64,000 bases of DNA from Rutpela maculata (Eukaryota; Arthropoda; Insecta; Coleoptera; Cerambycidae), in assembly GCA_936432065.2 (NCBI GenBank), contig OW386291.2:20933821-20997820 (forward strand). Reading direction: 5' to 3'. The translations under genes and the position numbers were made by a program. Shown one piece after another: positions 22,600-32,976 of the stretch (position 1 is the stretch's first letter; every line of letters starts with the position of its first letter). The notes beneath the pieces are model-generated. The model had not been told where the DNA came from, did not search any database, and was given only the letters and a program-made list of their open reading frames with translations.

Positions 22600-23060
22600 T
22601 TTGTAGACCTGTGTTGTTTTTCTATTGGATGACCACCCTGTATATTATTTCTTGCTGGCAATTGCGGCAACTACATTATAAATATTACTTGCCTCTGCCG
22701 CGTCGTTTCTTAATCGTTTTTTTAGGGTGACCATCGTGTATATTTTCACTAAAAGTTCATCAGGTTTCCTCTTCAGTAATAATGCTAACTACTTTCAAAA
22801 TATTTTCCACCATCTTTTGTTAATTCATTGTTAATAATATTATTAATTTTTAATCGTGTCCACCCTGCATATTTTTCCCTAAAAATATGCAGATATGTTC
22901 GTGTTAACTACATGCAATATATTTTTGTCCTCCGTCAAATTTTCTTCATTATTTATTTTTTTAGGGTTTCTACCCTGTATATTCTTCATTAATAGTATAT
23001 CCCATTTTTTTTCTAGATAATAGTCAACTGCCTACCAAATATTTTCTCCGTCAAATAGTT
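22600..23060 (+). repeat. degenerate tandem array built on a mariner-end motif
   Basis: About four units of 98-130 bp. Each carries ACCCTGTATAT or a variant (22633, 22731, 22860, 22973), preceded in most units by TTTTTTAGGGTG. Unit bodies are poorly conserved. Confidence 0.5.
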
Positions 23061-23394
23061 TTATAGATATAGCGCCAACAGACAGATAAACATGAGACAG
23101 ACAATACTTCTTTAAACAAAATTGGTATCGTGAAAAATAAGATATGGTGCGCATAGTTCATAGATTTATTTAATACTTCGTAGAAATTCAAAGCAAATAT
23201 TTTTAAAGATATATTTATTTATGTATACCTTAAAAATTATACACCAATATCGAGACCAATATAAAGGACACTTAATCTTAATGTTCAAAGTAATACAGGT
23301 CCTTCGGCCTTTCGATTATTACTGAACTTGAGCTTCAAGGGTGTCACCTCGGGTGTCACAATACACGAAGTAGTGATTTTTACTCGTATTTAAT

Positions 23395-23490
23395 TTTATA
23401 GATGGCATCATACCGTTTTCAGGATGAAGTATTTAGTTTAAAATATTGAATATCTGAGAAACTGTGACATTTCCATCAAAAGTCCTAAGA
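23395..23490 (+). repeat. family R fragment
   Basis: GATGGCATCATACCGTTTTC, then GAAGTATTTAGTTTAAA and ATCTGAGAAACTGTGACATT match blocks of the family R copies at 20090-20140 and 45400-45430 (inverse). Confidence 0.45.
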
Positions 23491-23496
23491 TATAAA

Positions 23497-24400
23497 AAAC
23501 CGCTGCCCAAGGAATCACTACTTCCACATCCAGATTTTTTATCTAAGTCACAACGAAAAAATTTTGTATGTGGAAATAATTATTTATGGAACTCTAAAAA
23601 TATAATATTTAAAATCCTCTACCCCAAAAACCCATAAAACGATACCCCTCATTGGCAGCGGGGTAGGGGTGGTGATAGGGGGTGGTAGTGAGGGTGGATG
23701 AAGTAAAAAAACATTTTGAGGTTTCTGGTTCTTGTACACACCCTAAATCACAATTTTTTTTCATCCCCTTTAATAATGGGGTGGGGGTGGTAATGGGGGT
23801 GGCTAATGCCAAAATTTTTTTTGAGACCTCACCTTCTCTTGTATATACTAAATACCGAGCTAAATACCAATTTTCTGGGCTCTTACCTGCTTGATTTACC
23901 TATTTTCCCCAAATTTAACCCAATTTACCCCACAACCCTAGTTCTAGATCTCGTTAAAGTACATACGTGTACCAAATTTCAAGTCAATATCTCAAACGGT
24001 TCCAGAGTAAACGTGCGCACAAAAAAAGTTACAGACAGACCGACAGACAGAAATTTTTTTTTCACTCAAACTTAAAATCTCGACGTTTCGTGACTTTCTA
24101 AGCCTGTTATAAAATATTATTTTGGGTATTCAGCAGATAACTTTCAAAGAAATCATTCGTTCCTTTCATATATTATTGATCTAAATCTGATCAAGCTAGA
24201 ATATCAACGAGTAGTCCTCTTACAAACAAACTTGTCAATTTCTTTATACATTAACTATGTCTAACATTCAATATGAAAAACAAGAAAATAACCATTCTTT
24301 CTATATATTGAAGATCTAAGCCTATCTGAACAATAAAAATTTTTAAAAATTTTTAAAAATTTTTTTGTCGTTACTATACTTCCACTGGACGTGGAAGTAA
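23497..24400 (+). repeat. family B repeat, most complete copy (B3)
   Basis: The 5' block is CCGCTGCCCAAGGAATCACT then CTTCCACATCCAG (about 23528-23540). Then come GGGGTGGTAATGGGGGTGG, CTTGATTTACCTATTTTCCC, ACCAAATTTCAAGTCAATAT, the tract ACAGACAGACCGACAGACAG, AAAATCTCGACGTTTCGTGA, and the 3' hairpin CTTCCACTGGACGTGGAAG (24379-24397). The 5' CTTCCAC equals one stem of the 3' hairpin, a sub-terminal inverted repeat. A 210-bp insertion sits at 24106-24315. Confidence 0.75.
24106..24315. mobile_element. 210-bp insertion in B3 with 8-bp duplication
   Basis: CTAAGCCT occurs on both sides (24098-24105 and 24316-24323). Other B copies have this octamer once followed by ATTTGAACAA, so the empty site is known from paralogues. 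No clear TIRs were found. An 8-bp duplication fits hAT-type insertion, which is inference. Confidence 0.6.
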
Positions 24401-25815
24401 TTAAAGGTAATGAATCAATCTTTAAAATGATTTTTTGTTTGTTTCTACATCACAAAAAATAGAAATTATGGCCGATTCAATGTGCGTTTTAACATTTTTG
24501 TTTTGTCCCTTTAACACTTGTTTTAGAAAAAAATTCCATCCCCCACCCCCCCGTCGAAAATGGCTGTATTTCGGTTAATTATTGCTACAAAAATTAATTT
24601 AAGACCAGATGAAAGATAATTTTGCCGGAAACAACTTTTATTTGAGCTATTTTTTTGTAAATACCATATTTCCCGAGAAAATAAGAGAAAAATCGATTTT
24701 TGTTAATAAAAATATCTCTTCTTACCTTCTATAGGCTCCCGCGGATACGTAAAACTCCTAAACTTTTTTGTTTCATGAACTTTGGCCTATTTTAAACTGA
24801 TAATCAAAGTTTAAAAGTCTGCACAAATTTTTTTCGAGTTACGGAAATTTTTTAAAATCTTTTCCTATACTATATTTACTCTAGGCAATGCAGAACTGAT
24901 TTCAAGAATTATAACCTTGGACTTTTTGTGTTACTCTGAGAACACTCTGTATATAAGTAGACCCATGTAAACAGAGTGCTCGTGTGAGAAATCATATCGA
25001 ACATTTAAAAAAATTTAATTAGTTATATTACGAGAGTTGAGCCTACACAACAGAATCTGGTATAGTGGTTGCCTTATTTTTGCTCAGGTTACCTTGAACC
25101 AATTTTATTCCACCGTGGTATACACGATTTAAAATCCTATAAGATATAAACGAGGATGCACCTAACAAGGTCACTACAATATAAGGTCAATAACCCTTGA
25201 CTCTGAATTTAAGAACTAACAGGCGCCACATTGCGTATTTTAAAAATTTGATTTAACAGGTATAATTCAAAAACATTCCAGATTCAAACTGTCAACATTT
25301 GTACCTAGATATAAACTATGCAGCTATACTAATACATATAGAAGGTAGACAGCAAGGTAGACGGCGATGTTAAATCATCTTCGTTTTGTATGTAGAGTTA
25401 TGTTTCGAATGATTACCAATGTACAATTTTGTTTGTGATAATTTTGCAAAAACCAACAAAATTTTTAAAAAAATCTAGCAAGTGGTTTTCAAGATCAATG
25501 TAATATTTCTGCTCCGATTACATCCCTCAATAAAATGGAATTTACGTAGAAATGTGTTTTTCAGGCGTTATTTTTTTGTTTTGGCGAGTGCTATTTATAA
25601 TATTAACAATTTAGAAAACTTGTACTGGTGATGAGAAATGATGGTAACCTAGGTTACTAAATTTGACGGCTGCGTTTCGCCAGAAGTGCTAAAGGGCGGA
25701 GTTACCAATGCAATCGTTAATGGTGCCACCTCGTAAGGGACAATGTGCCGTGTTCGGCACTCGGACATATCTATGAAAACTAATAAAACATGACAATTTT
25801 CTGTGTAAAAATGGC
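24400..25815. other. no gene recognised; Liprin-alpha intron 1 next to the exon
   Basis: The first 100 bp (AATCTTTAAAATGATTTTTT, then GTTTCTACATCACAAAAAAT) is the inverse of family R sequence at 45270-45330. The rest has no recognisable exon. Liprin-alpha exon 2 normally continues directly after residue LPQ with a coiled-coil segment; I did not find it. Confidence 0.5.
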
Positions 25816-25937
25816 GATTAAAGCTTTGCTGGGAGAATCAATAAAGCTCCCAAATCGGTGCATAGAGAAATAGACGATAGCGGCACATTAACATGAAACC
25901 GACAGAGCTCCTCAGTGCGCGAGTTGTCAATGCTTAC

Positions 25938-26186
25938 CTGTGGGAGATTCGCAGCTATTTGTCTCTGGAGCGAGTCCCTTTCTTTCTCTGTTTCCTGGAG
26001 CTTTATTTCGGTTTCCCCTAAACGTTCCTGGGTTTCCCTAAGACTGTCCATTAATTTATCTCTTTCGTCCAGCATCGAGACCATGAGCTGTTCGAAATTC
26101 GCATCTTCGCCAGAGAATTGCGAACTTCTCTGGCTTATGCTGTCCTCCGAAATTGTCGGCATCACATCACACATCATGTTCCACAT
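25938..26186 (-). CDS. Liprin-alpha: Liprin-alpha, first coding exon (partial gene)
   Basis: Liprin-alpha is a cytoplasmic scaffold of presynaptic active zones that binds LAR-type receptor phosphatases and kinesin-3 cargo through an N-terminal coiled coil and C-terminal SAM domains. This exon encodes 83 residues: MWNMMCDVMPTISED, then FEQLMVSMLDERDKLMDSLR and ERDSLQRQIAANLPQ. It is the family-specific N-terminus leading into the first coiled coil. The codons end at plus position 25938 and are followed on the minus strand by GTAAGC, a good phase-0 donor. The frame beyond the donor is intronic read-through. I take the start at 26184-26186 (MWN-MMC), as in flies; the MMC start three codons later is also possible. 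Later exons must lie to the left, probably beyond the window. Confidence 0.93.
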
Positions 26187-26902
26187 GTTTGCTTATTTAC
26201 AATCCACACACCGCCACCAGAAATATAATAAATAACTTGGGTCGGTTCTAACCCTCTTTGATACAGTCGACAACTTTTATTAACTAAATTTTACCGATCG
26301 ACACTGAAACCGGGGTAAAAATTCGCGCGTACACATTTTCACTAGCACGACATTTAATAATATTAACATAATTCTTCAGTTTTCACAGTGACACACCTTC
26401 AAATTCCATCTCACACAGTTCTAGCTACATACACAAACTTATCGTCTGCCAGCCATTTTAAAACCAATTGTCAATTTTGTCAAACAAGCCCTATTTCCAT
26501 CGATAAAACAGAGAACACCTCCAGACTTTTCCAGATTTTGTTTATGCGACTATGCGAGTCTAGATGGCGGCACATGTATTAAATAGTCCAGCAAATCAGT
26601 TATTTGAAGAACGTATACAAATGTATCATTTAGGATTGAATTTAATCACTATATTAAAGATTTGAGAACGTAAAAAATCTATTTTGCGTTTAATGGTAAA
26701 AAAATCGATAAAGCAGCTGTCCTATATTCCAATTTTGACGCTAAACAGCTGACGGTAATCTTCGTGACTGACAGCTGACAGTCCATCATGGCTCTCGAAA
26801 GCGGTGGTCTCACTTTTTCAATTTCATCAAGAAATTTATTTACTCAAGCTTCAATATGTTCCAAAATTTTTCTCTGACAGTTAATTTAGAAATAGGTAAA
26901 CC
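26187..26902. promoter_or_regulatory. shared head-to-head promoter region, Liprin-alpha / TMEM183
   Basis: 716 bp separate the two start codons. The region is less AT-rich than its surroundings, is the least repeat-laden stretch in the window, and has no obvious TATA box at either side. The palindrome CAGCTG occurs three times within 64 bp (26714-26719, 26746-26751, 26772-26777), just upstream of TMEM183. Transcription start sites cannot be placed from sequence alone. Confidence 0.6.
26788..26877 (+). other. possible uORF in the TMEM183 leader
   Basis: An ATG at 26788 in the context CATCATGG opens 29 codons (MALESGGLTFSISS...) and stops 25 bp before the TMEM183 ATG, in a different frame. If transcription starts upstream of it, it could dampen TMEM183 translation. 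It is only regulatory if it lies within the mRNA. Confidence 0.35.
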
Positions 26903-26951
26903 ATGTCTCGTAAAAAAACAGGAAAAAATCGTTCAGCGAAAAGTCTAGGAG
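26903..26951 (+). CDS. TMEM183: TMEM183 exon 1
   Basis: It encodes MSRKKTGKNRSAKSLG plus the first base of codon 17. The donor is G|GTAATG, phase 1. I chose this ATG because it joins in phase to exon 2 and supplies a short basic N-terminus, as in vertebrate TMEM183. The start at 27405 seen by reading exon 2 backward lies in the intron and runs through the acceptor (TTTTTGCAG), so it is rejected. Confidence 0.85.
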
Positions 26952-27420
26952 GTAATGTTTTATGCTATTGTCTTTATTTACGTTTCAGATAATAACACGT
27001 AAGGAATTTTGTATCTAAAAATACTGCAAATAGGATATATTTGCGGCATATTTATATGCAGTTTTACTATGACTAATTAGTAAAGTGTAACATAATATTA
27101 GTGTGTACTAGGGTAGGTACATAACTAGGTATCTAATTGTTTGGTATTGCATAATGTAATTGACTGCCATTCACATTTTTAACAAAAAACTTGAGACACT
27201 GCTGATTGGTACTTCTTACTTAAAGTAGACTTAATTTAATACTTGTACTTATGTGTTTATAAACTGTAGGTTAATGCCTGTCATTTTACTGCACAGAAAA
27301 TTATTTTTAACTATATCTGATTTAAATATCTAAGTAGTACCTACATTTCTAAATATTATTTAAACTGTATATTGTAACCTTTTCCTTTCTGAACATTAAA
27401 TAATTTGTATATTTTTGCAG

Positions 27421-28209
27421 ACATTACTCTGAACGATTTTGCGAATTCCACAGTCTGTAAGAGTAGACTGAAAAAATCCACAAACAATGTTAATAAAGTT
27501 TTAAAGAAATTTGAAGAAGAAAAAAGCTGGGATGAAAAAACTGATGATTTTGAGGGTGACTTCGTAGAGCAAACGGACGAAGAAGGTAATATATCATATG
27601 TGATTCGTAAAGTGGAACCAAGACGTAGAAAAAAAACAGTTTCAAGTAGTGAAGAAGTTAAGGAAAACGTGGGTAGGGACTACCCCATTGATATTTGGTT
27701 TTTGTTGTCAGAATACATACGACCAGAAGATGTTGGTCGTTTTGCAGGCATATGCAAAACTTCATTTGAGGTTGTTTGTACTGCAAAATTTTGGTTTAGT
27801 TTGTATAGACGATATTATTGTAATGTACTTAACATGCCAGAAAAGTTGCAACCCGAGTGTCTAGTTCGGAAGTATAGTCTGCGTACTTCTGTCATTAGAG
27901 CTCTGCATTACATGTATCCTCCGTTTGTCAATAAATTGAAATCTATAATGACCACTATGGAAGAACATCCTGACACGTTAAAAAGAAGACTATGCGATTC
28001 TTTGTGGCAACAAAAGCAGAAGGGGCAATGGGTGTTTTATTTTAAAATGAAAGAGAAAAGAAATAATTTTTTGCCACATTCCAGAAGAACAGATTTCAAG
28101 CAACCTGATTTACTTGAAATGTTAGATGATGTTTCAGCAAACCCAGATGAACACAGTCGCATTTTACAAGTAACTTGTAAGCATTTCATTCGCGTCCCCC
28201 CAGTTATAG
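27421..28209 (+). CDS. TMEM183: TMEM183 exon 2 (main coding exon)
   Basis: This exon encodes residues 17-280 of a 352-residue protein. It matches TMEM183 (human about 376 residues), a conserved metazoan protein of unclear function annotated as a membrane protein. Diagnostic blocks: ITLNDFANS near the start (VTVADYANS in human); a basic RRRKK at about 84-88; YPIDIWFLLSEYIRPEDVGR then CKTSFEV and FWFSLYRRYY at about 104-148; WVFYFKMK; and NPDEHSRILQVTCKHF near 257-270. The 104-148 segment looks like an F-box-type helical motif (my inference). The acceptor is TTTTTGCAG|AC (phase 1) and the donor is ATAG|GTAGGT (phase 1). Codon content is undisturbed, with no stops or frameshifts, so the gene appears functional. 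Confidence 0.93.
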
Positions 28210-28779
28210 GTAGGTATAATTTTGTCTAAATAGATCAGTTTCAGAGAGGTTTCATAGGTTTGTAATTTGATCTTGATATGAGTCAAACAAACACAAACAA
28301 TAAGAATAATTTTTCTCCTACTGCTTTAAAATATATTTAAAAACACTCTGTTAACTACTTACGGTTGAAAATTATTGATTTTATACAGTGTATGGTAAAT
28401 CCTTAATGCACACTGACAGCGTGTGAAAAGTATTATTATTTTACTCGGGTGTATAGCCGAATCATAAAAGTGCATTGAAGACAATTGAAATTATATCGCA
28501 ATCTTTGCTTAAGAAACGTCACGTTACAAACAGATATGTTTTTACATTCAACTTAATTCTGAAAGAACCACGCATGGAATGATAGAAAAATGGCCCTCGG
28601 TTAAATTGCACCAAATTTTAGTATGTTATAGGTCTTGGCATCCTGAACAATAGTTCTCGTAGGCACAATGCTCAAAAGTCAACAAGACACTGCTTGTTGA
28701 AGAAGATACAACTATTAAGTGTGAAACCATAAAACTAGTATACCGTTCCTACCATACACTAATTAATGTATGCATTGTA

Positions 28780-30382
28780 CAGTTGATTTAAAAAAAAACT
28801 GGTACAACTCTTGTAATCGAAAATCTTAATAGTTTAGTTGTGTGCATATGTCTGTAAATAGGGCTGGCCAGGCATGTCGAGAGGGGGTGGAGAAGAGGTG
28901 ATTTACCCCGGACCTGGGTTTTTTGGAGGAGACCGGTTTTCTTAGTGTTTTTAAACTTATTAAACCATTCTTTTTTATTTTATTCAAATGGAATTTTAAA
29001 AAATAATTAGAAAATAACTTTTTCAAAACATTTTCAAGCCTGCCATATTATTGTTTAAAAAAATAATATTTGTTACGGATAATTCTATTAATGGTTGTAA
29101 TTAAAATACTAACTGAATAATGATAATTCTATTTTTAAAATAAGAACACAAAAATACCACTTGAGATTAAAAAAAATATAAACAATGCAAACTGAACATA
29201 AAAATACAATAAAAAAAATAAAATAAATGAACTTCAACTACGTAATACAGAATTAACTAATATTTTGTCATTGCTCCATTAGCGTCTAAAACTGCCTGAA
29301 GTCTTGCAGGCATGGACAAAATCAGATTTCTTGCAAGGTCAACTTCTTGCGACAATTTCTCCCAAGTGTCTTCAATTATCCCTTCCAATTCTTGGGCATT
29401 ATTTGGATGGTTATTTAATTTTCTTATATGTTTCACCATTAGTCCTCAAACATTTTCAGTTGGATTTAAATCCGGACTTTTAGATGGCCACGGTAACAAC
29501 TCTATGTTTTTATTAAGAAACCCTGACACGATGGGCCGTATGTATGGAGCAGTTGTCTTGTTGGAAAATAAAATTATTTTCCGGAAACACCTCCATTACT
29601 GACGGCAACATAATATTGTCTAATATTTCAATATATTTAATGGAATTGAGATGACCACCACTGTTCCAACACATTTAGGCTCATCCAAGCCCAGACATTG
29701 ACTGAAAACCTTCCTGATATTTGTGGATCGAAAGTATATTTTTCGGCGTGTCTGGTGGAAGGAGGCCTATATACGCGAACATGTCCATCGATACAGGATT
29801 TAAAAACCTTTTCGTCTGAAAAGACAACTTGTCCCCAGAAGTTTTCATCATTGATTATATAGTTGAGTGCAAAAATAATCCTACCCTGCTTCTTTTCTTC
29901 TGAAAGTTTGTATTTTTTAGCCGCTGAACAACTCTTCAAGTCGCTTTGTAGTTTTATTCTTCTGCAAGCAGTAGACACAGAAGCAGGGAAATTTGTCTCT
30001 GAAATTGCATTTACTGCAGTCTGAAAAGGGTTTTCTCTTAGGTAATTTATAAGATTTTCATCTTCTTGATTTTTGCTCATTCTGGGCCTACCAGAACCAA
30101 CTTTACGGGATACCGTTTGGTTGGTTTCCCATTGTTTTTTAACACTCATTATCGTGGTTTTACTCACATTGTATTCAGCAGCAAGTCTTCTTATGGACCA
30201 ACTATCTTCAATTTTAGGAACAATTCGAAATTTTTGAATATCTGTTAGATGTCGAACCATTTTTAATAATGACGCCACTGATTAACATCAAAGTGACATC
30301 TGTAAGATTATTAATATTAATTAAAGAACGAATGATTTACATAGCTAAAAGAAAGTGTACCAGTTTTTTTTGAAATCAACTG
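28780..30382 (-). mobile_element. Tc1-like DNA transposon, 1.6 kb
   Basis: The TIRs are CAGTTGATTTAAAAAAAAAC then TGGTACA on the left and the inverse TGTACCAGTTTTTTTTGAAA then TCAACTG on the right. TA flanks both sides (28778-28779, 30383-30384). The internal transposase is on the minus strand. The length is typical of Tc1 elements. Confidence 0.85.
29257..30278 (-). pseudogene. Tc1-like DD34E transposase, frameshifted
   Basis: The first 213 codons (29637-30278) are open: an HTH pair with IRRLAAEYNVSKTTIMSVKK and a GSGRPRMSK linker, then RENPFQTAVNAI, and the first catalytic aspartate in VVFSDEKVFK. A frameshift near 29660 moves the reading to SGGHLNSIKYIEIL, leading to FIFQQDNCSIHTAH (second aspartate). 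A further shift near 29515 leads to WPSKSPDLNPTENV (catalytic glutamate), where the conserved tryptophan codon is now TGA. The C-terminal part is readable at 29257-29439. All catalytic residues survive but the frame is broken at least three times, so the copy is inactive though not very old. Confidence 0.85.
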
Positions 30383-30489
30383 TACCAAAGAAAAATATGT
30401 TAATTTTTTATTAAGTATTTATTTAACAAAGAATACCTACATATTTCTTAATTATATGTTTGAATATCCATTCAGTATAACTTTACACA

Positions 30490-30868
30490 CAAATCTCTAG
30501 AATGGTGGAAGAGTTTCCCGCGACAGAGACAGGCCAAAGAGTTCATCAAAGAACGGTCGGCCAAATTCACGGAAGATCTACTAGGCCAAAGTAGAAAGGC
30601 CATTAGGATAATATTGGGTCTTCTAACTGGACATTGTAGGCTCAATAGGCATATGAGTCTAATGGGCTTGGCAGATGATGCAACATGTAGATTCTGTCAA
30701 GAGGAAGAGGAAACCTCAGTACATGTGCTGTGCCATTGTGAAGGCCTAGCCAGACTGAGATTCCAAATACTTGGTGAGGAAAAACCAAGAGCGGATAGCT
30801 ATACTAAGGAGCCCCTATCAAGGCTATGGAGCCTGGTACAAAAGACAAAGCTGGATGAAGAACTCTAA
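30490..30868 (+). pseudogene. non-LTR retrotransposon C-terminal (RNase H-distal) fragment
   Basis: The frame reads EWWKSFPRQRQAKEFIKERS, RIILGLLTGHCRLNRHM, then DDATCRFCQEEEETSVHVLC and CEGLARLR. This is the cysteine-histidine tail after the RNase H region in R1/Jockey-type insect retroelements (GLLTGHC..LRRH, C..C...EET..H.L..C). It ends in a natural stop at 30866. The upstream ORF is missing, and the frame opens without a start. Confidence 0.75.
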
Positions 30869-31173
30869 AGAGAGAGATTAGGAGCGCAACAATAGATCCA
30901 AAGGTGGCCAAGGCTAAGCGGCCAGCTCCTCCCTTCAATCTAAATAACTTTACACGGCGTACGCAACACTACGAAATACAATGAACGAATACTTCATTGC
31001 TGTTATCAGGATTATTTCTAGACATATGCCTGATTAATGCCACGCATACATTCGCATATACATGAGTATACAGCACTATTGGAATACATAAATATGAACA
31101 TATGTTAATTCATGTAGGGTAGGAACAGTATACTAGTTCTTTGATTCCGTGCTTGATGGTTCTGTCTTCAACA

Positions 31174-31446
31174 AGTAGTGGCTTGCGCTATATTGACTTT
31201 TGAGTATTGTGCCCATGAGAACTATTGTTCAGGAGACCAAAACTTATAGCATACTGACGCAATTTAACCGAGGGCCATATTCCTATCATTTCGTGCGAGG
31301 TTATTTAAGTAGTGGCTTGCGCTATATTGACTTTTGAGCATTGTGCCCATGAGAACTATTGTTCAGGAGGCCAAGACCTCTATAGCATACTAAAATGGTG
31401 CAATTAAACCGAGGGCCATTTTCCTATCATTTCGTGCGAGGTTATT
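31174..31446 (+). repeat. 134-bp tandem duplication
   Basis: Two copies of AGTAGTGGCTTGCGCTATAT through TTTCGTGCGAGGTTATTTA start at 31174 and 31308, with a few differences (for example GAGTATTGTG against GAGCATTGTG). They form the outer end of the right arm of the fold-back at 28565-31446. Confidence 0.85.
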
Positions 31447-31685
31447 TAAGTATATAAATATGGAAACTGAGGACAGTCTTAGAAAAAGGATAGTATCTAA
31501 CACGTATGAAAAGCACTTTTCAACACTTGTTGCACAATATTTGAAATATTTTCAATGTAGTTATATTAAGTAAACCTATTATTACTTAATCACTTTTTGC
31601 GATTGGCTGGATATAAAATTATATGAAAAAGTAGAACTAGTTATCTTTTGGGATAGTGTGCATGTGGATATGTCCATGAATTAAC

Positions 31686-32253
31686 TAGTGATGGGCATAA
31701 CCGATTAATTTCAATAACCGAATACTAGGTATTCAAGTGATTTCAATAACCAGATAATCATTCGAGTGATGGTCACTTGAATGCTATATGCATAACTTAC
31801 AAGGCTATTTAACAATTTTTGTTCAAATTCCAATTCATAAAAAAATTTTCAATATTTCCATGGGAAAATCATCAATTTTTGAGAAAAAAGTGTACATGAT
31901 AAAATGATTCTTTATAAAATTGCACACAGTTTGATTATTTTTGACATAATAAATATAAATATTATGAATAAAATAATTATAAATAATATATATGGATACT
32001 GATTACTACATCAATTGGTTCGAATTCATATACCTAATATTTATTTTAGAAACGTAGAGGCTAGTAATGAGGTTCACTCGTTTATTATAGCATTTAATTT
32101 ATTTGTGAGAATGATGAATGATATGACTACTTCAGTAACTGTTTAGCATTCGGTTATTTTTCACTTGAATACTCGTTGACAATAACCGAGTAATGCAGGT
32201 TATTTCAATAACCGGATAACTGGCTATTTTTCACTCGAGTGATCCCATCACTA
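31686..32253. mobile_element. hAT-type MITE, 568 bp
   Basis: It has the terminal inverted repeat TAGTGATGGG...CCCATCACTA and a perfect 8-bp target duplication GAATTAAC (31678-31685 and 32254-32261). The interior is AT-rich, with repeated AATAACCG/CGGTTATT and CACTTGAATAC/CACTCGAGTGAT motifs near both ends. No transposase. Confidence 0.85.
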
Positions 32254-32544
32254 GAATTAACATTTTTTTGTTGAAACAGATAAAAATTCAATGACTAAGT
32301 AGCTATCATGAATGTTTTCGAAGGTGGTGAAAAATTGTCCTGCCCAACAAACTTAAATCTTTGCTGTAAACATATTTTTAAACTTTGCCATGTCGTCACC
32401 TGTTTAATTGTTCAACATAAATCTTTACTGTAAACATATTTTTAAACTTTTCCATGTCGTCATGTATAATTTGTTTGAGGCATGTTAATCTTTTCTGATT
32501 TTTTTACCCATGAACCTATTTCTATGAAGTATACAAATTATTAT

Positions 32545-32965
32545 TGTAACGTGTTTCCACCCTTAGGAAACTACCCCTTGCAAATTCCGTGGGTTCCAAA
32601 AATTATAACAAGAGATGTCCACTAACACACTTTATTAAATATTTACTGGATACTTCACAATACTATTATTAATTTAAATACACTTTACTGACTAAAATCA
32701 CAATGTTTATTACTTTGTTTATCTTTGAACTCTTAACCTCACTTTCTATACTTTCTCAACTTTCTGAACTTCTGAACTGAGAATGCGTCTTTTATACCTA
32801 AAAATGACAGATCTCGATTTTTCTGTGATGACGCCACCATTCTCTAGATCATTCCAGATGTCACCAGAACTAACTTCTTCTGGTAGGTTTCTCGAGTAGG
32901 TGCAAATACACTACTTTTTAGTAACCAACATAACCTGAAATTTTAAGGGGTTGCAACATATTACA
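32545..32965 (-). repeat. 3' LTR of the 32.5-36.6 kb element
   Basis: 421 bp. On the minus strand it runs TGTAATATGTTGC to CACGTTACA, with TG/CA ends. It matches the other LTR except for about four substitutions (plus-strand TGTAACG against TGTGACG, TTAACCTC against TTAACTTC, TTCTCGAG against TTCTTGAG, ACCTGAAA against ACCTTAAA). Confidence 0.92.
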
Positions 32966-32976
32966 CTGCCCCCTCC

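Larger units (their letters stand above)
28565..31446. mobile_element. fold-back element with Tc1 and LINE cargo
   Basis: The left arm (about 28565-28770) is the inverse of 31105-31307: CCTCGGTTAAATTGC, GAACAATAGTTCTC, CACAATGCTCAAAAGTCAA, CTTGTTGAAGA and ACTAGTATAC can be followed through both. The right arm's outer 134 bp is duplicated in tandem (31174-31307 and 31308-31446). Between the arms lie a Tc1-like element (28780-30382) and a non-LTR fragment (30490-30868). Which came first is inferred: the Tc1 insertion has its own TA flanks, so it is nested. Confidence 0.65.

Noticed and set aside
25818..25937. Continuation of the Liprin-alpha frame past LPQ
   Set aside because: The GTAAGC donor lies at that point, and the following residues (VSIDNSRTEELCRF) are unlike any Liprin-alpha.
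27405..27420. A start for TMEM183 in frame just before exon 2
   Set aside because: It is a TTG in the intron, and the following bases are a polypyrimidine tract and CAG acceptor. Exon 1 at 26903 joins in phase and supplies a proper ATG.
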